A stretch of 64,000 nucleotides of DNA from Microvirga subterranea (lineage in GTDB: Bacteria; Pseudomonadota; Alphaproteobacteria; Rhizobiales; Beijerinckiaceae). Positions 17,941 to 26,907 of the stretch are shown one piece after another. Below the pieces are notes generated by a model that saw only the letters and a program-made list of their open reading frames with translations, made no database searches and was not told the origin of the DNA. Within the stretch, counting starts at the first letter, position 1. The number at the start of each line of letters is the position of its first letter. Location of the stretch: contig NZ_QQBB01000002.1 in the NCBI RefSeq assembly GCF_003350535.1, positions 248,001-312,000 of the forward strand. The letters are read 5' to 3'. The position numbers and the translations under genes are program-made.

Positions 17941-18366
17941 ATGTTCAAGACGATCCTCGTTCCCGTCGACCTTGCCGAGGTCGAGGCCGCCAAGCCCGCC
18001 ATCGACAAGGCCGTGGAACTCGCCAACGGCGCCGAGGGCACGCTGCGCCTCGTCTATGTCCGGCCGGTCGTGCCGGTCACCTATATGGAATTCATGCCGC
18101 CGGCCTTCGACGAGGAGCAGCAGGCGGAGGCCGAGAAGACCCTTGCGGAACTTGCCTCCACCGTGAACCTGCCGGCCGAGCGCGTCTCGGCGGTCGTCCG
18201 CCTCGGCTCCATCTACAATGAGGTCCTGGACGAGGCCGAGAAGACCGGCGCCGATCTCGTGGTCATCGGCTCCCACCGGCCGACCATGGCGACCTACCTG
18301 CTCGGCTCCAATGCCTCGACCATCGTGCGCCATGCCCGGTGCTCGGTGCTCGTGGTCCGCACCTGA
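17941..18366 (+). CDS. Universal stress protein (UspA family)
   Basis: This 141-residue single-domain Usp begins with FKTILVPVDLAEVEAAKPAI and ends with the nucleotide-binding loop G-S-H-R-P-T...GSNASTIVRHARCSVLVVR, the G-2x-G-9x-G(S/T) pattern of ATP-binding family members. It is cytoplasmic. A purine-rich site (TCCGGAGAG) lies before the ATG. It directly follows the ferredoxin gene, suggesting co-expression under redox or starvation stress, which is inference. Confidence 0.9.
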   Translation: MFKTILVPVDLAEVEAAKPAIDKAVELANGAEGTLRLVYVRPVVPVTYMEFMPPAFDEEQQAEAEKTLAELASTVNLPAERVSAVVRLGSIYNEVLDEAEKTGADLVVIGSHRPTMATYLLGSNASTIVRHARCSVLVVRT

Positions 18367-18399
18367 CGGAGCACGGCCTCGAGAAACGCGAGGCGTAAA

Positions 18400-18432
18400 G
18401 AAAAAGCCGCGGCAAGAGGGATGTGCCGCGGC
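18400..18432 (-). terminator. Terminator of the 43-residue membrane peptide gene
   Basis: The 9-bp stem GCCGCGGCA/TGCCGCGGC (18406-18414 with 18424-18432) is preceded on the plus strand by AAAAA, so on the minus strand it reads stem-loop then TTTTTC. It lies about 40 bases downstream of the small minus-strand gene and supports its being expressed. A second perfect 10-bp inverted repeat (18454-18476) overlaps the stop codon. Confidence 0.75.
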
Positions 18433-18473
18433 CGTGAAGTCGGTTCAGTGACGTGACCGAACGGGGCGTTCGG

Positions 18474-18605
18474 TCAGCGCTTCCACTGGGTCGGGTCACC
18501 CGCGAGCACGATTCGCTCTTCCTTCTGAAACATCATGGTGCCGGCCACCGCCGACCCGATGAGGGCGAACGCAAGCGCGAGCTTGACGAGCATGTTGATC
18601 TTCAT
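18474..18605 (-). CDS. Small single-pass membrane protein, 43 residues
   Basis: This short open frame starts at ATG 18605 behind AAAGGGAAA and encodes 43 residues: a short basic N-terminus (MKINMLVK), one hydrophobic helix (about residues 6-24, LALAFALIGSAVAGTMMF) and a polar tail ending in TQWKR. The ribosome site, the clean single helix and a minus-strand terminator downstream support a real gene. I do not recognise a family. It could be a small inner-membrane subunit or regulator, or a cleaved secreted peptide. It is divergent from nothing obvious and lies alone between usp and the VWA cluster. Confidence 0.65.
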   Translation of the reverse strand: MKINMLVKLALAFALIGSAVAGTMMFQKEERIVLAGDPTQWKR

Positions 18606-18789
18606 AGCCGTTTCCCTTTGCTGGAGCCCCAGGCCCGGAGGGGCCGAAGCTTAACAATGTTACAATATGGGCGCGGCCAGACCCGTCAATGGGAATTCTG
18701 CCCTGACGAAGACGGTTTTGCGCAATAATCGCAATGACTTCGCGGAATCGGCGGGGGTGACGCAGCGGCCCGTCACGCTACGGTTGCGC

Positions 18790-19359
18790 TCAGGGCTGGC
18801 CCGGCAGGAGCTCCGGCGGCGGCGCGTCGGGGCGGAAGGGCCGCGGCTTGTTGAGGCGCACCATCGGCTCGATCTGCCAGACCCCCACCAAGGCGAAGAG
18901 GCCGCCCAGGAAGGCGACGCTGGTTGATCCCATCTGTAAGGCGCGCCAGATCAGGATCGCCATGGCCAGGAGCGACGCGACGGCCAGGAGGGTCGTGGAC
19001 AGCCAGATCCAGTAGGGCTTTCCGGCCTCGAAGCGCGCATCCGGGTTGGCTTGCGCGATCGCCGAGAAGAGGGCCTGGGCGAAGGCCCGGTAGGCGTCGG
19101 TCCGCTGCTCGGCCTCGATCATGCTCTTCCAGCTGACGGACGTGAAGGAGAAGGTCTTGCCGTCCTTCATCCGGACCTTCGTGCGATAGGCCTTCTGGCC
19201 GAAGCGGCCGGGCTCGTAGACCATGCGCACGGACTCGACGGCCCCGAGCCGCACCTGGTGAACCTTGCGGCCGGTATCCACGACGAGTTCGCCGCCCTTG
19301 AGGGTGAAGCTGACCGGCCCGCCGACGGGGCGGGGATTGTGCTCGTAGGTCTGGGTCAT
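18790..19359 (-). CDS. Hypothetical two-helix membrane protein
   Basis: This encodes 189 residues. The N-terminal two thirds form a beta-rich soluble region (VSFTLKGGELVVDTGRKVHQ, then a KDGKTFSFTSVSWKSM segment). Two membrane helices follow near residues 119-139 and 145-163, then a proline-rich tail. No family is recognised. The gene starts only six bases after the stop codon of the VWA gene, so the two are almost certainly co-transcribed and may work together at the inner membrane. The ATG at 19359 is the only start consistent with that spacing. Confidence 0.7.
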   Translation of the reverse strand: MTQTYEHNPRPVGGPVSFTLKGGELVVDTGRKVHQVRLGAVESVRMVYEPGRFGQKAYRTKVRMKDGKTFSFTSVSWKSMIEAEQRTDAYRAFAQALFSAIAQANPDARFEAGKPYWIWLSTTLLAVASLLAMAILIWRALQMGSTSVAFLGGLFALVGVWQIEPMVRLNKPRPFRPDAPPPELLPGQP

Positions 19360-19365
19360 TCGTGT

Positions 19366-20559
19366 CTAGCGCACCAGTTCGCGCATCGCCTGATCGATGC
19401 CTTCCAGGTTGAGCGGATACATGCGGTCGGCGAAGATCTGGCGCATGAGGTTGATCGACTGGGTATAGCCCCAGTGGGATTTCGTCACCGGGTTGAGCCA
19501 GACCGCCCTCGGAAAGTGATCGACGATGCGCTGCATCCAGAGCTGGCCGGGCTCCTCGTTCCAGTGCTCCACCGAGCCGCCGGGCACCATGATCTCGTAG
19601 GGGCTCATCGAGGCGTCGCCCACGAAGACCACCCGGTAGTCGGAGCCGTAGGTGCGGATCACGTCGAGGGTCGGGATCTTCTCGTCGAAGCGCCGGCGGT
19701 TCTCCTTCCACACATGCTCGTAGACGCAGTTGTGGAAATAGAAGTGCTCGAAGTGCTTGAACTCGAGCCGCGCGGCCGAGAACAGCTCCTCGGCGGCCTG
19801 GATGTGCCAGTCCATCGACCCGCCCACATCGAGGAAGAGCAGCACCTTCACGGCGTTGCGGCGCTCGGGCCTCAGGCGCACGTCGAGATAGCCCTTGTGG
19901 GCAGTCTCGTGGATCGTCTCGTCGAGGTCGAGCTCCTCCGGCGCGCCCGTGCGGGCGAAGCGGCGCAGGCGCCGGAGCGCAATGCGCATGTTGCGCACGC
20001 CGAGCTCCACGCCGTCGTCGAAATCCTTGAACTCGCGCTTGTCCCACACCTTCACGGCCCGGAAATTGCGGTTTCTGTCCTGGCCGATGCGGATGCCTTC
20101 CGGGTTGTACCCGTAGGCGCCGTAGGGCGAGGTGCCGGCGGTGCCGATCCACTTGCTGCCGCCCTGATGGCGGCCCTTCTGCTCCTTCAGGCGCTCCTTG
20201 AGGGTCTCGAAGAGCTTGTCCCAGCCCATCGCCTCGATCTGGCGCTTCTCCTCCTCGGTGAGGTAGCGCTCCGCGAGCTTGCGCAGCCATTCATCGGGGA
20301 TCTCGGCCGTGCCGAGCGCCTGCGCCAGGTTCTCGATGCCCTTGAAGACATGCCCGAAGACCTGGTCGAACTTGTCGAAGTGCCGCTCGTCTTTCACCAG
20401 GCAGGCGCGGGAGAGGTAGTAGAACTCCTCCACGCTCTTGTCGGCGAGATCCTGGTCGAGCGCTTCCAGCAGGGAGAGGTATTCCCGCAAGGAAACGGGA
20501 ATCTTGGCCGCGCGCAGCTCTGTGAACAGGGTGAGGAACATCGGGTCAATGTCCGGCAA
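19366..20559 (-). CDS. CoxE-type VWA domain protein
   Basis: This 397-residue soluble protein has a helical N-terminal region (FLTLFTELRAAKIPVSLREY) typical of CoxE-like partners of MoxR AAA ATPases. A von Willebrand A domain (about residues 235-390) contains the MIDAS start D-V-G-G-S and later V-F-V-G-D-A-S. The first MIDAS motif reads DVGGSM rather than DxSGSM, a known variant in this branch. Such proteins act with MoxR ATPases as metal-dependent chaperones. A MoxR gene lies 3.5 kb away on the opposite strand (24021), separated by an antiporter and a PLP enzyme, whereas the pair is usually adjacent. Confidence 0.85.
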   Translation of the reverse strand: MPDIDPMFLTLFTELRAAKIPVSLREYLSLLEALDQDLADKSVEEFYYLSRACLVKDERHFDKFDQVFGHVFKGIENLAQALGTAEIPDEWLRKLAERYLTEEEKRQIEAMGWDKLFETLKERLKEQKGRHQGGSKWIGTAGTSPYGAYGYNPEGIRIGQDRNRNFRAVKVWDKREFKDFDDGVELGVRNMRIALRRLRRFARTGAPEELDLDETIHETAHKGYLDVRLRPERRNAVKVLLFLDVGGSMDWHIQAAEELFSAARLEFKHFEHFYFHNCVYEHVWKENRRRFDEKIPTLDVIRTYGSDYRVVFVGDASMSPYEIMVPGGSVEHWNEEPGQLWMQRIVDHFPRAVWLNPVTKSHWGYTQSINLMRQIFADRMYPLNLEGIDQAMRELVR

Positions 20560-20616
20560 CCGCCTTCCAGGTCAAGCCACAAAGCCGTCAAGCCGAATGA
20601 AATCCGGTCTGTCCGT

Positions 20617-22461
20617 TCAGCTTCTGGCCTGATTGACGGGCTCGGCCGCGGGCGCCGCGGCCGTCGATTTCCCGATCGTGCGCCGGGCATGGAACTGAGC
20701 CCGCTCGGGATCGCGCTTGCGGTTGCTGCTGCGCAGGATCGTCCTGAACTCGTCGCGCCGCTCATGGATCGACGCGATGACGAGCCCCATGGGAACGCCG
20801 ATGTCGCTCAGGACCGCCTCGCTCAGCTGCAGCGATGCCTCGATGGTCTCCGGCACCGCATCGTCCACCCCGAGATCATAGAGCTGCACCGCATGGCGGG
20901 CATCCCGGGCACGGGCCACGATGGTGATCTCCGGATTCTCCTGCCGGGCGGCCGTCACCACCGCCTCGATGGAGCTCAGGGTATCCAGGGTGATCACGAG
21001 GGCGAGCGCGCGGTCGATGCCGCAGGACCGCAGGAAGTCCGGGTGCGAGCCGTCGCCGAAGAAGACCGGCTTCGAGCCCTTGCGTTCCGCCGCCACGCGG
21101 ACCGGGTCCATGTCGATGGCCAGGTAGGGGACCTTGTGGCGCTCGAGCATGTCGCCCACGAGCTGGCCGACGCGGCCGTAGCCGGCGATGATGACGCGGC
21201 CCACCTCGTCGAGGGGCGGGGGCACCGCAACCGCGGCGTCCGGCGGGCGCCGCCTTTCGATCCGGCGGCTCAGGTTCCGGCCCATGCGGGCGAGAATCGG
21301 GATTGCGATCATCGTCAGCGTCGTCACGAGCATCAGGACCTGACCCATCCCGGTCGGCACGAGGCCCGCCAGGATGGCGCTGCCCAGGATCACGAGGGCG
21401 AACTCGCCGCCCGGTCCCAGGAGAAGGCTGGTCTCCGCCGCCTCCGCCGAATTGAGGCCGAAATGCCGCCCGAGGGCGAAGATGATGGCGCCCTTGACGG
21501 TGATGAGCAGGGCCGCCACGGCCAGGATCGTGAATGGCGCCTCGAGAAAGTGGAACACGTCGAGGCTCATGCCGACGGACACGAAGAATACGCCGAGGAG
21601 CAGGCCCTTGAAGGGCTGGATCGTCACGTCCACGGCCCGGCGATATTCGGTGTCGGACAGAAGGATGCCGGCGATGAAGGCGCCGAGCGCCATGGACAGG
21701 CCGCTGACCGCCGCCACGAGGCTCGTGACCAGCACCACGAGCAGGCAGGCCGCCATGAAGATCTCGGGGCTCTTGGTGGCCGAGACGAGCTGGAAGAAGG
21801 GTCGCAGGACGATGCGCCCGAGGCCGACGATGCCGGCAAGCGCGAGGGCGGCGTAGACGAGCGCCCAGGCGAAGGACGAGAGGGTGACCTCCGGCTGGCT
21901 CGTGTCGAGCACCGCGATCGTGAACAGGATCGGCGCGACGGCAAGGTCCTGGAACAGGAGGGCCGAGAAGCTAGCGCGCCCCGCCGTGCTGTTCAGGCGC
22001 TTCTGCTCGGCCAGGACCGGGATCACGATCGCCGTGGAGGACAGGGCGAGGGCAAGCCCGATGACGGCCGCTCCGGTGATGCTCCCGGCGGAGGTGAAGG
22101 CAATCGCACCAAGCGCGACCGCGCAGAGAGCGACCTGGAGCGAGCCGAAGCCGAAGACCATCCGGCGCAGGGTGCGCAGGCGCTGCCAGGAGAGCTCGAT
22201 GCCGATGGTGAAGAGAAGGAAGACGACTCCGAACTCGGCGAGATGCGAGGTCCCCTCAGGGTTCGTGAAGGTGATCCAGTTGACCCACGGATGCTCCGGC
22301 ACCAGCCGGCCGAGGCCGTAGGGGCCGAGCAGAGCGCCCACGCCGAGAAACCCCAGGACCGGGCTGAGCCTGAGGCGGTGGAAGAGCGGAACGATGATGC
22401 CTGCCGTCGCCAGGAACAGGATGGGTTCCTGGTACGCCTGCAGGTTGATCGCGGTGGCCAT
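20617..22461 (-). CDS. CPA2 cation:proton antiporter (Kef/RosB-like) with RCK domain
   Basis: This 614-residue protein has twelve or so membrane helices in residues 1-390 (Na/H exchanger fold, including QDLAVAPILF and GAFIAGILLSDTEYR). A cytoplasmic RCK_N/TrkA-N domain from about 410 carries the nucleotide-binding GYGRVG motif. It is probably a potassium or sodium efflux system gated by NAD(H) or a ligand. Length and architecture match KefB/KefC and YbaL. No KefF/KefG ancillary gene is visible. It starts at ATG 22461 and has no clear operon partner. Confidence 0.88.
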   Translation of the reverse strand: MATAINLQAYQEPILFLATAGIIVPLFHRLRLSPVLGFLGVGALLGPYGLGRLVPEHPWVNWITFTNPEGTSHLAEFGVVFLLFTIGIELSWQRLRTLRRMVFGFGSLQVALCAVALGAIAFTSAGSITGAAVIGLALALSSTAIVIPVLAEQKRLNSTAGRASFSALLFQDLAVAPILFTIAVLDTSQPEVTLSSFAWALVYAALALAGIVGLGRIVLRPFFQLVSATKSPEIFMAACLLVVLVTSLVAAVSGLSMALGAFIAGILLSDTEYRRAVDVTIQPFKGLLLGVFFVSVGMSLDVFHFLEAPFTILAVAALLITVKGAIIFALGRHFGLNSAEAAETSLLLGPGGEFALVILGSAILAGLVPTGMGQVLMLVTTLTMIAIPILARMGRNLSRRIERRRPPDAAVAVPPPLDEVGRVIIAGYGRVGQLVGDMLERHKVPYLAIDMDPVRVAAERKGSKPVFFGDGSHPDFLRSCGIDRALALVITLDTLSSIEAVVTAARQENPEITIVARARDARHAVQLYDLGVDDAVPETIEASLQLSEAVLSDIGVPMGLVIASIHERRDEFRTILRSSNRKRDPERAQFHARRTIGKSTAAAPAAEPVNQARS

Positions 22462-22592
22462 CCTGTCTGTCCAATTCGGCCTATCATGGGTTCAACGAGC
22501 CCGGCGGTGCAAGGCTGGATTCCGTGCAAGCCGATCATGGATGCCCAAGGCTTGAGCCTGCTGCCCGTTTCGGGTCCGGGCCAGAGGCGCAG

Positions 22593-22618
22593 TCCACCTC
22601 TCCCGGGGGAGAGGTGGA
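22593..22618. repeat. Intergenic palindrome of dispersed-repeat type
   Basis: A 26-base near-perfect inverted repeat (12 of 13 pairs) with arms TCCACCTCTCCCG and GGGGAGAGGTGGA lies 16 bases after the stop of the minus-strand PLP-enzyme gene. Similar CTCTCCC..GGGAGAG palindromes are, to my knowledge, dispersed in many Rhizobiales genomes. It may also act as a transcript-end hairpin. Confidence 0.6.
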
Positions 22619-22633
22619 ACGGAGCGTTGCGGC

Positions 22634-23920
22634 TCAGCCGAGCGTCGCCAGGGCCTGCGAGAGGTCGGCCACGAGATCGTCCGGGTTCTCGATGCCGATC
22701 GAGACGCGGATCGTCGCATCGGTAACGCCGAGCCGGTCCCGGGTCGCCTTCGGGACCCCCGAATGGGTCGTCGAAGCCGGGTGCGAGATGAGCGACTCGG
22801 TGCCGCCTAGGCTGACCGCCAGCTTGAACACCTGAAGGGCGTTCAGGACCTTGAACGCCTCGGCCTCGCCGCCGGCCACGTCGAACGAGAAGGTCGAGCC
22901 CGGCGCGGTGGACTGGGCGTCGTACACCGCCTTGGCGCGCGAGCCCTCCGGCAGGTAGGCGAGGTGGTGCAGCTTCACCACCTTCGGGTGCTCGTTGAGG
23001 AAGGCCGCGACGATCTCGGCATTGCGGTTCGCGGCATTCATGCGCAGCGCCAGGGTCTCGAGCGAACGGCCGAGCATCCAGCAGGAATGCGGGTCGAGCT
23101 GGGTGCCGATGGCCGAGCGCAGCAGGCGCACCTGCTTCATCAGGTCCTTGGAACCGAGCGCCGCGCCGGCGATGAGGTCCGAGTGCCCGCCCACGTATTT
23201 CGTGAGCGAGTAGACCGAGATGTCGGCGCCGTGCCCGAGGGGCTTCTGGAAGACCGGGCCGAGCAGGGTGTTGTCGCAGACGACGACCGGGCGATGGCCC
23301 TGGGCGGAGGCGATCTCCTCCGCGACCGTGCGCATGAAGCCGATGTCGACGAGGGTGTTGAGCGGATTCGACGGGGTCTCGATCATGATGACCGACACGC
23401 GTCCCTTGGCCTGCGCCTCCTTGGCGGCGGCACGGATGCCGGCCTCGTCGACGCCGTCCCCGAAGCCGACCGCCGAAATCCCGAGATTGGCCAGGGTCTT
23501 GGCGATCAGGGTCTCGGTGCCGCCGTAGAGCGGCTGGGAGTGCAGAATCACGTCGCCGGGCTTGGCGAAGGCCAGGATCGTCGTCGCGATGGCCGACATG
23601 CCGGAGGAGAACAGAAGGCCCGCCTCGGCCTCCTCGTAAATCGCGAGCCGATCCTCGACGATCTCGGAGTTCGGGTGGTTGAAGCGGGAGTAGACGAGGC
23701 CCGCCGCCTCTCCTTGGGGCGGCTCGCGCCGGCCGGCCACGTAGTCGAAGAACTCCTTGCCGTGCTCGGCGCTGTTGAACACGAAGGTCGAGGTCAGGAA
23801 GACCGGCGGCTTCACGGCCCCCTCTGAGAGGGTCGGGTCGTAGCCGTAGCCTAGCATCAGGGTCTCGGGCTGGAGCTTGTGATTGCCGATTCGGTCCTTG
23901 TGGTAGCGGTTATATGCCAT
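22634..23920 (-). CDS. Cystathionine gamma-synthase family PLP enzyme
   Basis: This 428-residue fold-type I PLP enzyme of the Cys/Met metabolism family has the PLP lysine in [18 protein letters not shown] (about residue 240). Other family signatures include YSRFNHPN and the C-terminal [13 protein letters not shown]. Family members include cystathionine gamma-synthase, cystathionine gamma-lyase, O-acetylhomoserine sulfhydrylase and methionine gamma-lyase. The exact reaction cannot be assigned from motifs; the longer N-terminal segment favours the branch usually named simply 'cystathionine gamma-synthase family'. It is divergent from moxR with a 100-base gap that must hold both promoters. Confidence 0.85.
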   Translation of the reverse strand: MAYNRYHKDRIGNHKLQPETLMLGYGYDPTLSEGAVKPPVFLTSTFVFNSAEHGKEFFDYVAGRREPPQGEAAGLVYSRFNHPNSEIVEDRLAIYEEAEAGLLFSSGMSAIATTILAFAKPGDVILHSQPLYGGTETLIAKTLANLGISAVGFGDGVDEAGIRAAAKEAQAKGRVSVIMIETPSNPLNTLVDIGFMRTVAEEIASAQGHRPVVVCDNTLLGPVFQKPLGHGADISVYSLTKYVGGHSDLIAGAALGSKDLMKQVRLLRSAIGTQLDPHSCWMLGRSLETLALRMNAANRNAEIVAAFLNEHPKVVKLHHLAYLPEGSRAKAVYDAQSTAPGSTFSFDVAGGEAEAFKVLNALQVFKLAVSLGGTESLISHPASTTHSGVPKATRDRLGVTDATIRVSIGIENPDDLVADLSQALATLG

Positions 23921-24020
23921 GGTGTGGTCCTCTCCTTTTGTGATCGGCTTACCCTATGAAGACGGTTGTCGAAAGGCAGCGACAGGTCATAGGGTCGCGA
24001 TAGCAACAGGGAAGGGCGGA

Positions 24021-24872
24021 ATGGCGCGTTTCACGGGTACCGAGTCGTATGTCGCAACCGAGGATCTGACCGTGGCGGTGAATGCCGCGATCACCCTGGA
24101 GCGCCCGCTGCTGGTGAAGGGCGAGCCGGGCACCGGAAAATCGGTCCTGGCCGAGGAGATCGCCAAGTCCCTGAACGCGCCGCTCCTGACCTGGCACATC
24201 AAGTCGACCACCAAGGCCCAGCAGGGGCTGTACGAATACGACGCCGTCTCGCGCCTGCGCGACAGCCAGCTCGGCGACCCGCGGGTCTCCGACATCCGCC
24301 ACTACATCAAGCGCGGCAAGCTGTGGGAGGCGTTCCAGTCCGACACGCGGCCCGTGCTGCTCATCGACGAGATCGACAAGGCCGACATCGAGTTCCCGAA
24401 CGACCTGCTGCTCGAACTCGACCGCATGGAGTTCCACGTCTACGAGACCGGCGAGACCGTGCGGGCGGCGCGCCGGCCCATCGTCATCATCACGTCGAAC
24501 AACGAGAAGGAGTTGCCGGACGCCTTCCTGCGCCGCTGCTTCTTCCACTACATCAAGTTCCCCGATGCCGAGACCATGGCCAGGATCGTGGAAGTGCACT
24601 ATCCGGGCATCAAGCACCGCCTCGTGGAGGAGGCCCTGAAGGTCTTCTTCGAGGTTCGCGAGGTGCCGGGCCTGAAGAAGAAGCCCTCGACCTCCGAGCT
24701 GCTCGACTGGCTCAAGCTGCTGCTCTCGGAGGACATCGGCCCCGAGCAGCTTCGCGAGCGCGACACCCGCAAGCTGATCCCGCCGCTTCATGGCGCGCTG
24801 CTCAAGAACGAGCAGGACGTGAGCCTCTTCGAGAAGCTGGCCTTCCTTGCTAGAAGAGACCAAAATAGATAG
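24021..24872 (+). CDS. MoxR-family AAA ATPase, 3' end replaced by an integrated element
   Basis: This 283-residue AAA+ ATPase has Walker A GEPGTGKS (about residues 39-46), Walker B in LLIDEIDKAD and sensor 1 ITSNNEKELPD, all typical of MoxR chaperones paired with VWA proteins. The last codons after GACGTGAGCCT are atypical: the reading ends LARRDQNR using CTT GCT AGA AGA, rare-looking codons for this genome. The GC-rich native ending, reading IARREGR, sits 4.9 kb downstream at 29746-29802. The gene therefore stays open with a swapped C-terminus of about fifteen residues and is probably functional. ATG 24021 follows AGGGAAGGGCGGA. Confidence 0.9.
   Translation: MARFTGTESYVATEDLTVAVNAAITLERPLLVKGEPGTGKSVLAEEIAKSLNAPLLTWHIKSTTKAQQGLYEYDAVSRLRDSQLGDPRVSDIRHYIKRGKLWEAFQSDTRPVLLIDEIDKADIEFPNDLLLELDRMEFHVYETGETVRAARRPIVIITSNNEKELPDAFLRRCFFHYIKFPDAETMARIVEVHYPGIKHRLVEEALKVFFEVREVPGLKKKPSTSELLDWLKLLLSEDIGPEQLRERDTRKLIPPLHGALLKNEQDVSLFEKLAFLARRDQNR
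24813..24846 (+). repeat. Left attachment site (attL) in moxR
   Basis: This is the left copy of the 34-bp direct repeat. The first 15 bases, GCAGGACGTGAGCCT, are identical to the right copy; then two single mismatches interrupt a further 17 matching bases. Crossover probably occurred in the 15-base identity block because sequence after it looks element-derived. Confidence 0.82.
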
Positions 24873-25107
24873 ATATTTCAATGAGTTGCTTAGTGGAAAG
24901 CAATTTCGCTCAAAGGTGATTAGTGTCCAGTTTGTAGTGCAGATTGTGGGTCACATTGGACGGCGTCAGGGCTGGGCAGGAGCACTCACAGTGAATGGTA
25001 CAGCTTTGAGCAGAAATTCCTGAGGAAAAGTGCACTGGTAGGTGCGTTTTAGCATCGGAAATGTGATGCAAGGGTGCACGTTGAGCCAACGTGACTAGGA
25101 CCTAGCC

Positions 25108-25839
25108 GTGAAGATCAAAGACCAGTGGCCTGCAATCACCTTCGTGGTTGCTATCGTCGTTCTCACCCTGATTATCCTCATAACTGACGCAAATGCTTGG
25201 TGTGGTTCCGATCCTGCTCCAGCTTGTGCGCGTAATTGGGTTTCATCGGTCGGTACCGTGATTGTAGCAATCGCAGCCGCTTGTTTCGCCTACGGGCAGT
25301 GGCAAGCGTCGTCGAGACAAGTGTATCTTCCAAGACTTGAGCGTAAGCTTCAGATTGCCCTAGAAGTTAAGGCTATAATTGTCTCTCATCTTGCCAGTTT
25401 AGGTCGATTTAAAGACCTATTTGATAGAATGATTGTGTATTCAGAAGAGACGAACTTGAAAGAAATCAATTATGGTCTTGTTTATGCGACCAGAGACCTT
25501 TGCGAAACTGTAGTTAAGAATCGTGACTCTTTGAGCAAGATTCATATCGACGAAGTGGATCGCGAACTTCAATCAACGATAATACACGTATATTCGATGA
25601 TATTAGACAACACCGATGATTTGATTGAACTTAGAGTTTACACCAATGCGCTTATTGACAATAAGGACGGCAACGCTGCGAGTAATAACAAGTCATTTAT
25701 AGATCATATGTCTGCAATATCGCCAAAGATCAACGTCTTTGTAGGCAAGATAGATGGCTATAAGAAAATTCTCAGAATGGAGGGCTATAAAGTCACAACC
25801 ATAATTCAAAACATACATTCGGAAATTCGAGGCAAGTAA
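25108..25839 (+). CDS. Element-encoded two-helix membrane protein, unknown function
   Basis: This 243-residue protein has two membrane helices (about residues 8-28 and 44-64) separated by a short loop containing three cysteines. A helical soluble domain of about 175 residues, predicted cytoplasmic, completes it. No family is recognised. It begins with GTG at 25108. Base composition is far lower in GC than the host chromosome, matching the rest of the element. It is the only gene here without an obvious DNA-handling role, so it is the best candidate for cargo, for instance an exclusion, defence or sensing function; this is speculation from position and topology only. Confidence 0.7.
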   Translation: MKIKDQWPAITFVVAIVVLTLIILITDANAWCGSDPAPACARNWVSSVGTVIVAIAAACFAYGQWQASSRQVYLPRLERKLQIALEVKAIIVSHLASLGRFKDLFDRMIVYSEETNLKEINYGLVYATRDLCETVVKNRDSLSKIHIDEVDRELQSTIIHVYSMILDNTDDLIELRVYTNALIDNKDGNAASNNKSFIDHMSAISPKINVFVGKIDGYKKILRMEGYKVTTIIQNIHSEIRGK

Positions 25840-26054
25840 TAAACCTAAGTTTTGCATGCCGCCTTGGAATTTGGCGAAAAAATCTCTGAAGCTTTTCGCT
25901 GGCCCTTTGTGGAACGGCTTCCCCCCATGCCAGTCCTGTTGCCCTTTTATTCTGGTCTAGAAAGATCTGCGGAGAGCACTCACCAGACTTGACCTTGAAG
26001 GGCCCATCTGTAACTTTTTCTCAGGATATCGATACAAATACGGGGATGAACGTT

Positions 26055-26744
26055 ATGGCAAGCAAGGGTAAGACAAAGGCTGTGGCCTATCTCAGAACCT
26101 CGTCAGCGGCGAACGTTGGGGCGGATAAGGATAGCGAGAAGCGCCAGCGTCAGGCCATCGAGGCTTATGCTAGGGCTGCGGGGTACGAACTCGTCTTCTC
26201 CTACTACGATGAGGCGGTATCAGGGGCGGATCACGTTGCGGATCGTCCTGGCTTTACGACGATGATGGAAGGCATAGCGACCAATGGCGTGAGGACTATC
26301 ATCGTTGAGACGGCCAGCCGCTTTGCGCGTGATCTGATCGTACAGGAGACGGGTTACGCCATGCTCAAAGAGCGAGGCATCAACCTCATTGCCGCTGATA
26401 GCCCCGATTCCTTCCAGGACGACACCCCAACAGCAAAGCTCATCCGTCAAGTCTTAGGTGCCGTCTCTGAGTTTGAAAAGACTATGCTTGTCACCAAGCT
26501 TAAGGGTGCGCGTGACCGTAAGAGAGCTACGGGTGTCAAGGTTGAGGGTCGTAAGTCTCACGCTGAGCTTAACCCTGAGCTAGTTGCTCTGGCTAAGAAG
26601 CTCTATCGTTATCCGGTGAATGGTAAGCGCAGGTCTTTACGTGAGGTTTCGGCTGAGTTAGCGGCTAATGGCTTTGTTGGTTCTAATGGTAAGCCGTATC
26701 AGGCAATGAGTATTAAGCGTATGATTGAGGCTCAATATCGGTAA
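26055..26744 (+). CDS. Serine recombinase (resolvase family)
   Basis: This site-specific serine recombinase of about 229 residues has the catalytic serine in Y-L-R-T-S (Ser16). The following Q-R-Q...I-E-A-Y-A, DEAVSGAD and SRFARDLIVQE segments match the resolvase N-terminal domain. A short C-terminal DNA-binding part contains SLREVSAELAANGFVG. It lacks the long recombinase/zinc-ribbon region of large serine integrases, so it is more likely a resolvase or invertase than the integrase of the element. I placed the start at ATG 26055, nine bases after GGGG; ATG 26046 and an upstream TTG are alternatives. Confidence 0.88.
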   Translation: MASKGKTKAVAYLRTSSAANVGADKDSEKRQRQAIEAYARAAGYELVFSYYDEAVSGADHVADRPGFTTMMEGIATNGVRTIIVETASRFARDLIVQETGYAMLKERGINLIAADSPDSFQDDTPTAKLIRQVLGAVSEFEKTMLVTKLKGARDRKRATGVKVEGRKSHAELNPELVALAKKLYRYPVNGKRRSLREVSAELAANGFVGSNGKPYQAMSIKRMIEAQYR

Positions 26745-26907
26745 CCAATGTAAGGTACTGTGTTGAAGATGCTTACGTTATCGTAATTATTCGAGGTAAC
26801 ATTTCTAAATGATAAAAAAATAAAATCAACTCTAGTAGCCAATCTATAAATTGTTAGTTTCTTCTATCGCCTGTCTTTTCGGGTATGGGCGCTAGAAGAG
26901 GAATACA

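Noticed and set aside
18650..18672. TTAACAATGTTACAA considered as a CtrA box
   Set aside because: The spacing between half-sites is five bases and the second half is imperfect.
19051..22725. A 1224-codon plus-strand open frame
   Set aside because: It runs antisense through the VWA and antiporter genes, with a histidine/arginine/glutamate-rich composition typical of the shadow frame of GC-rich coding DNA. The minus-strand genes have clear family motifs.
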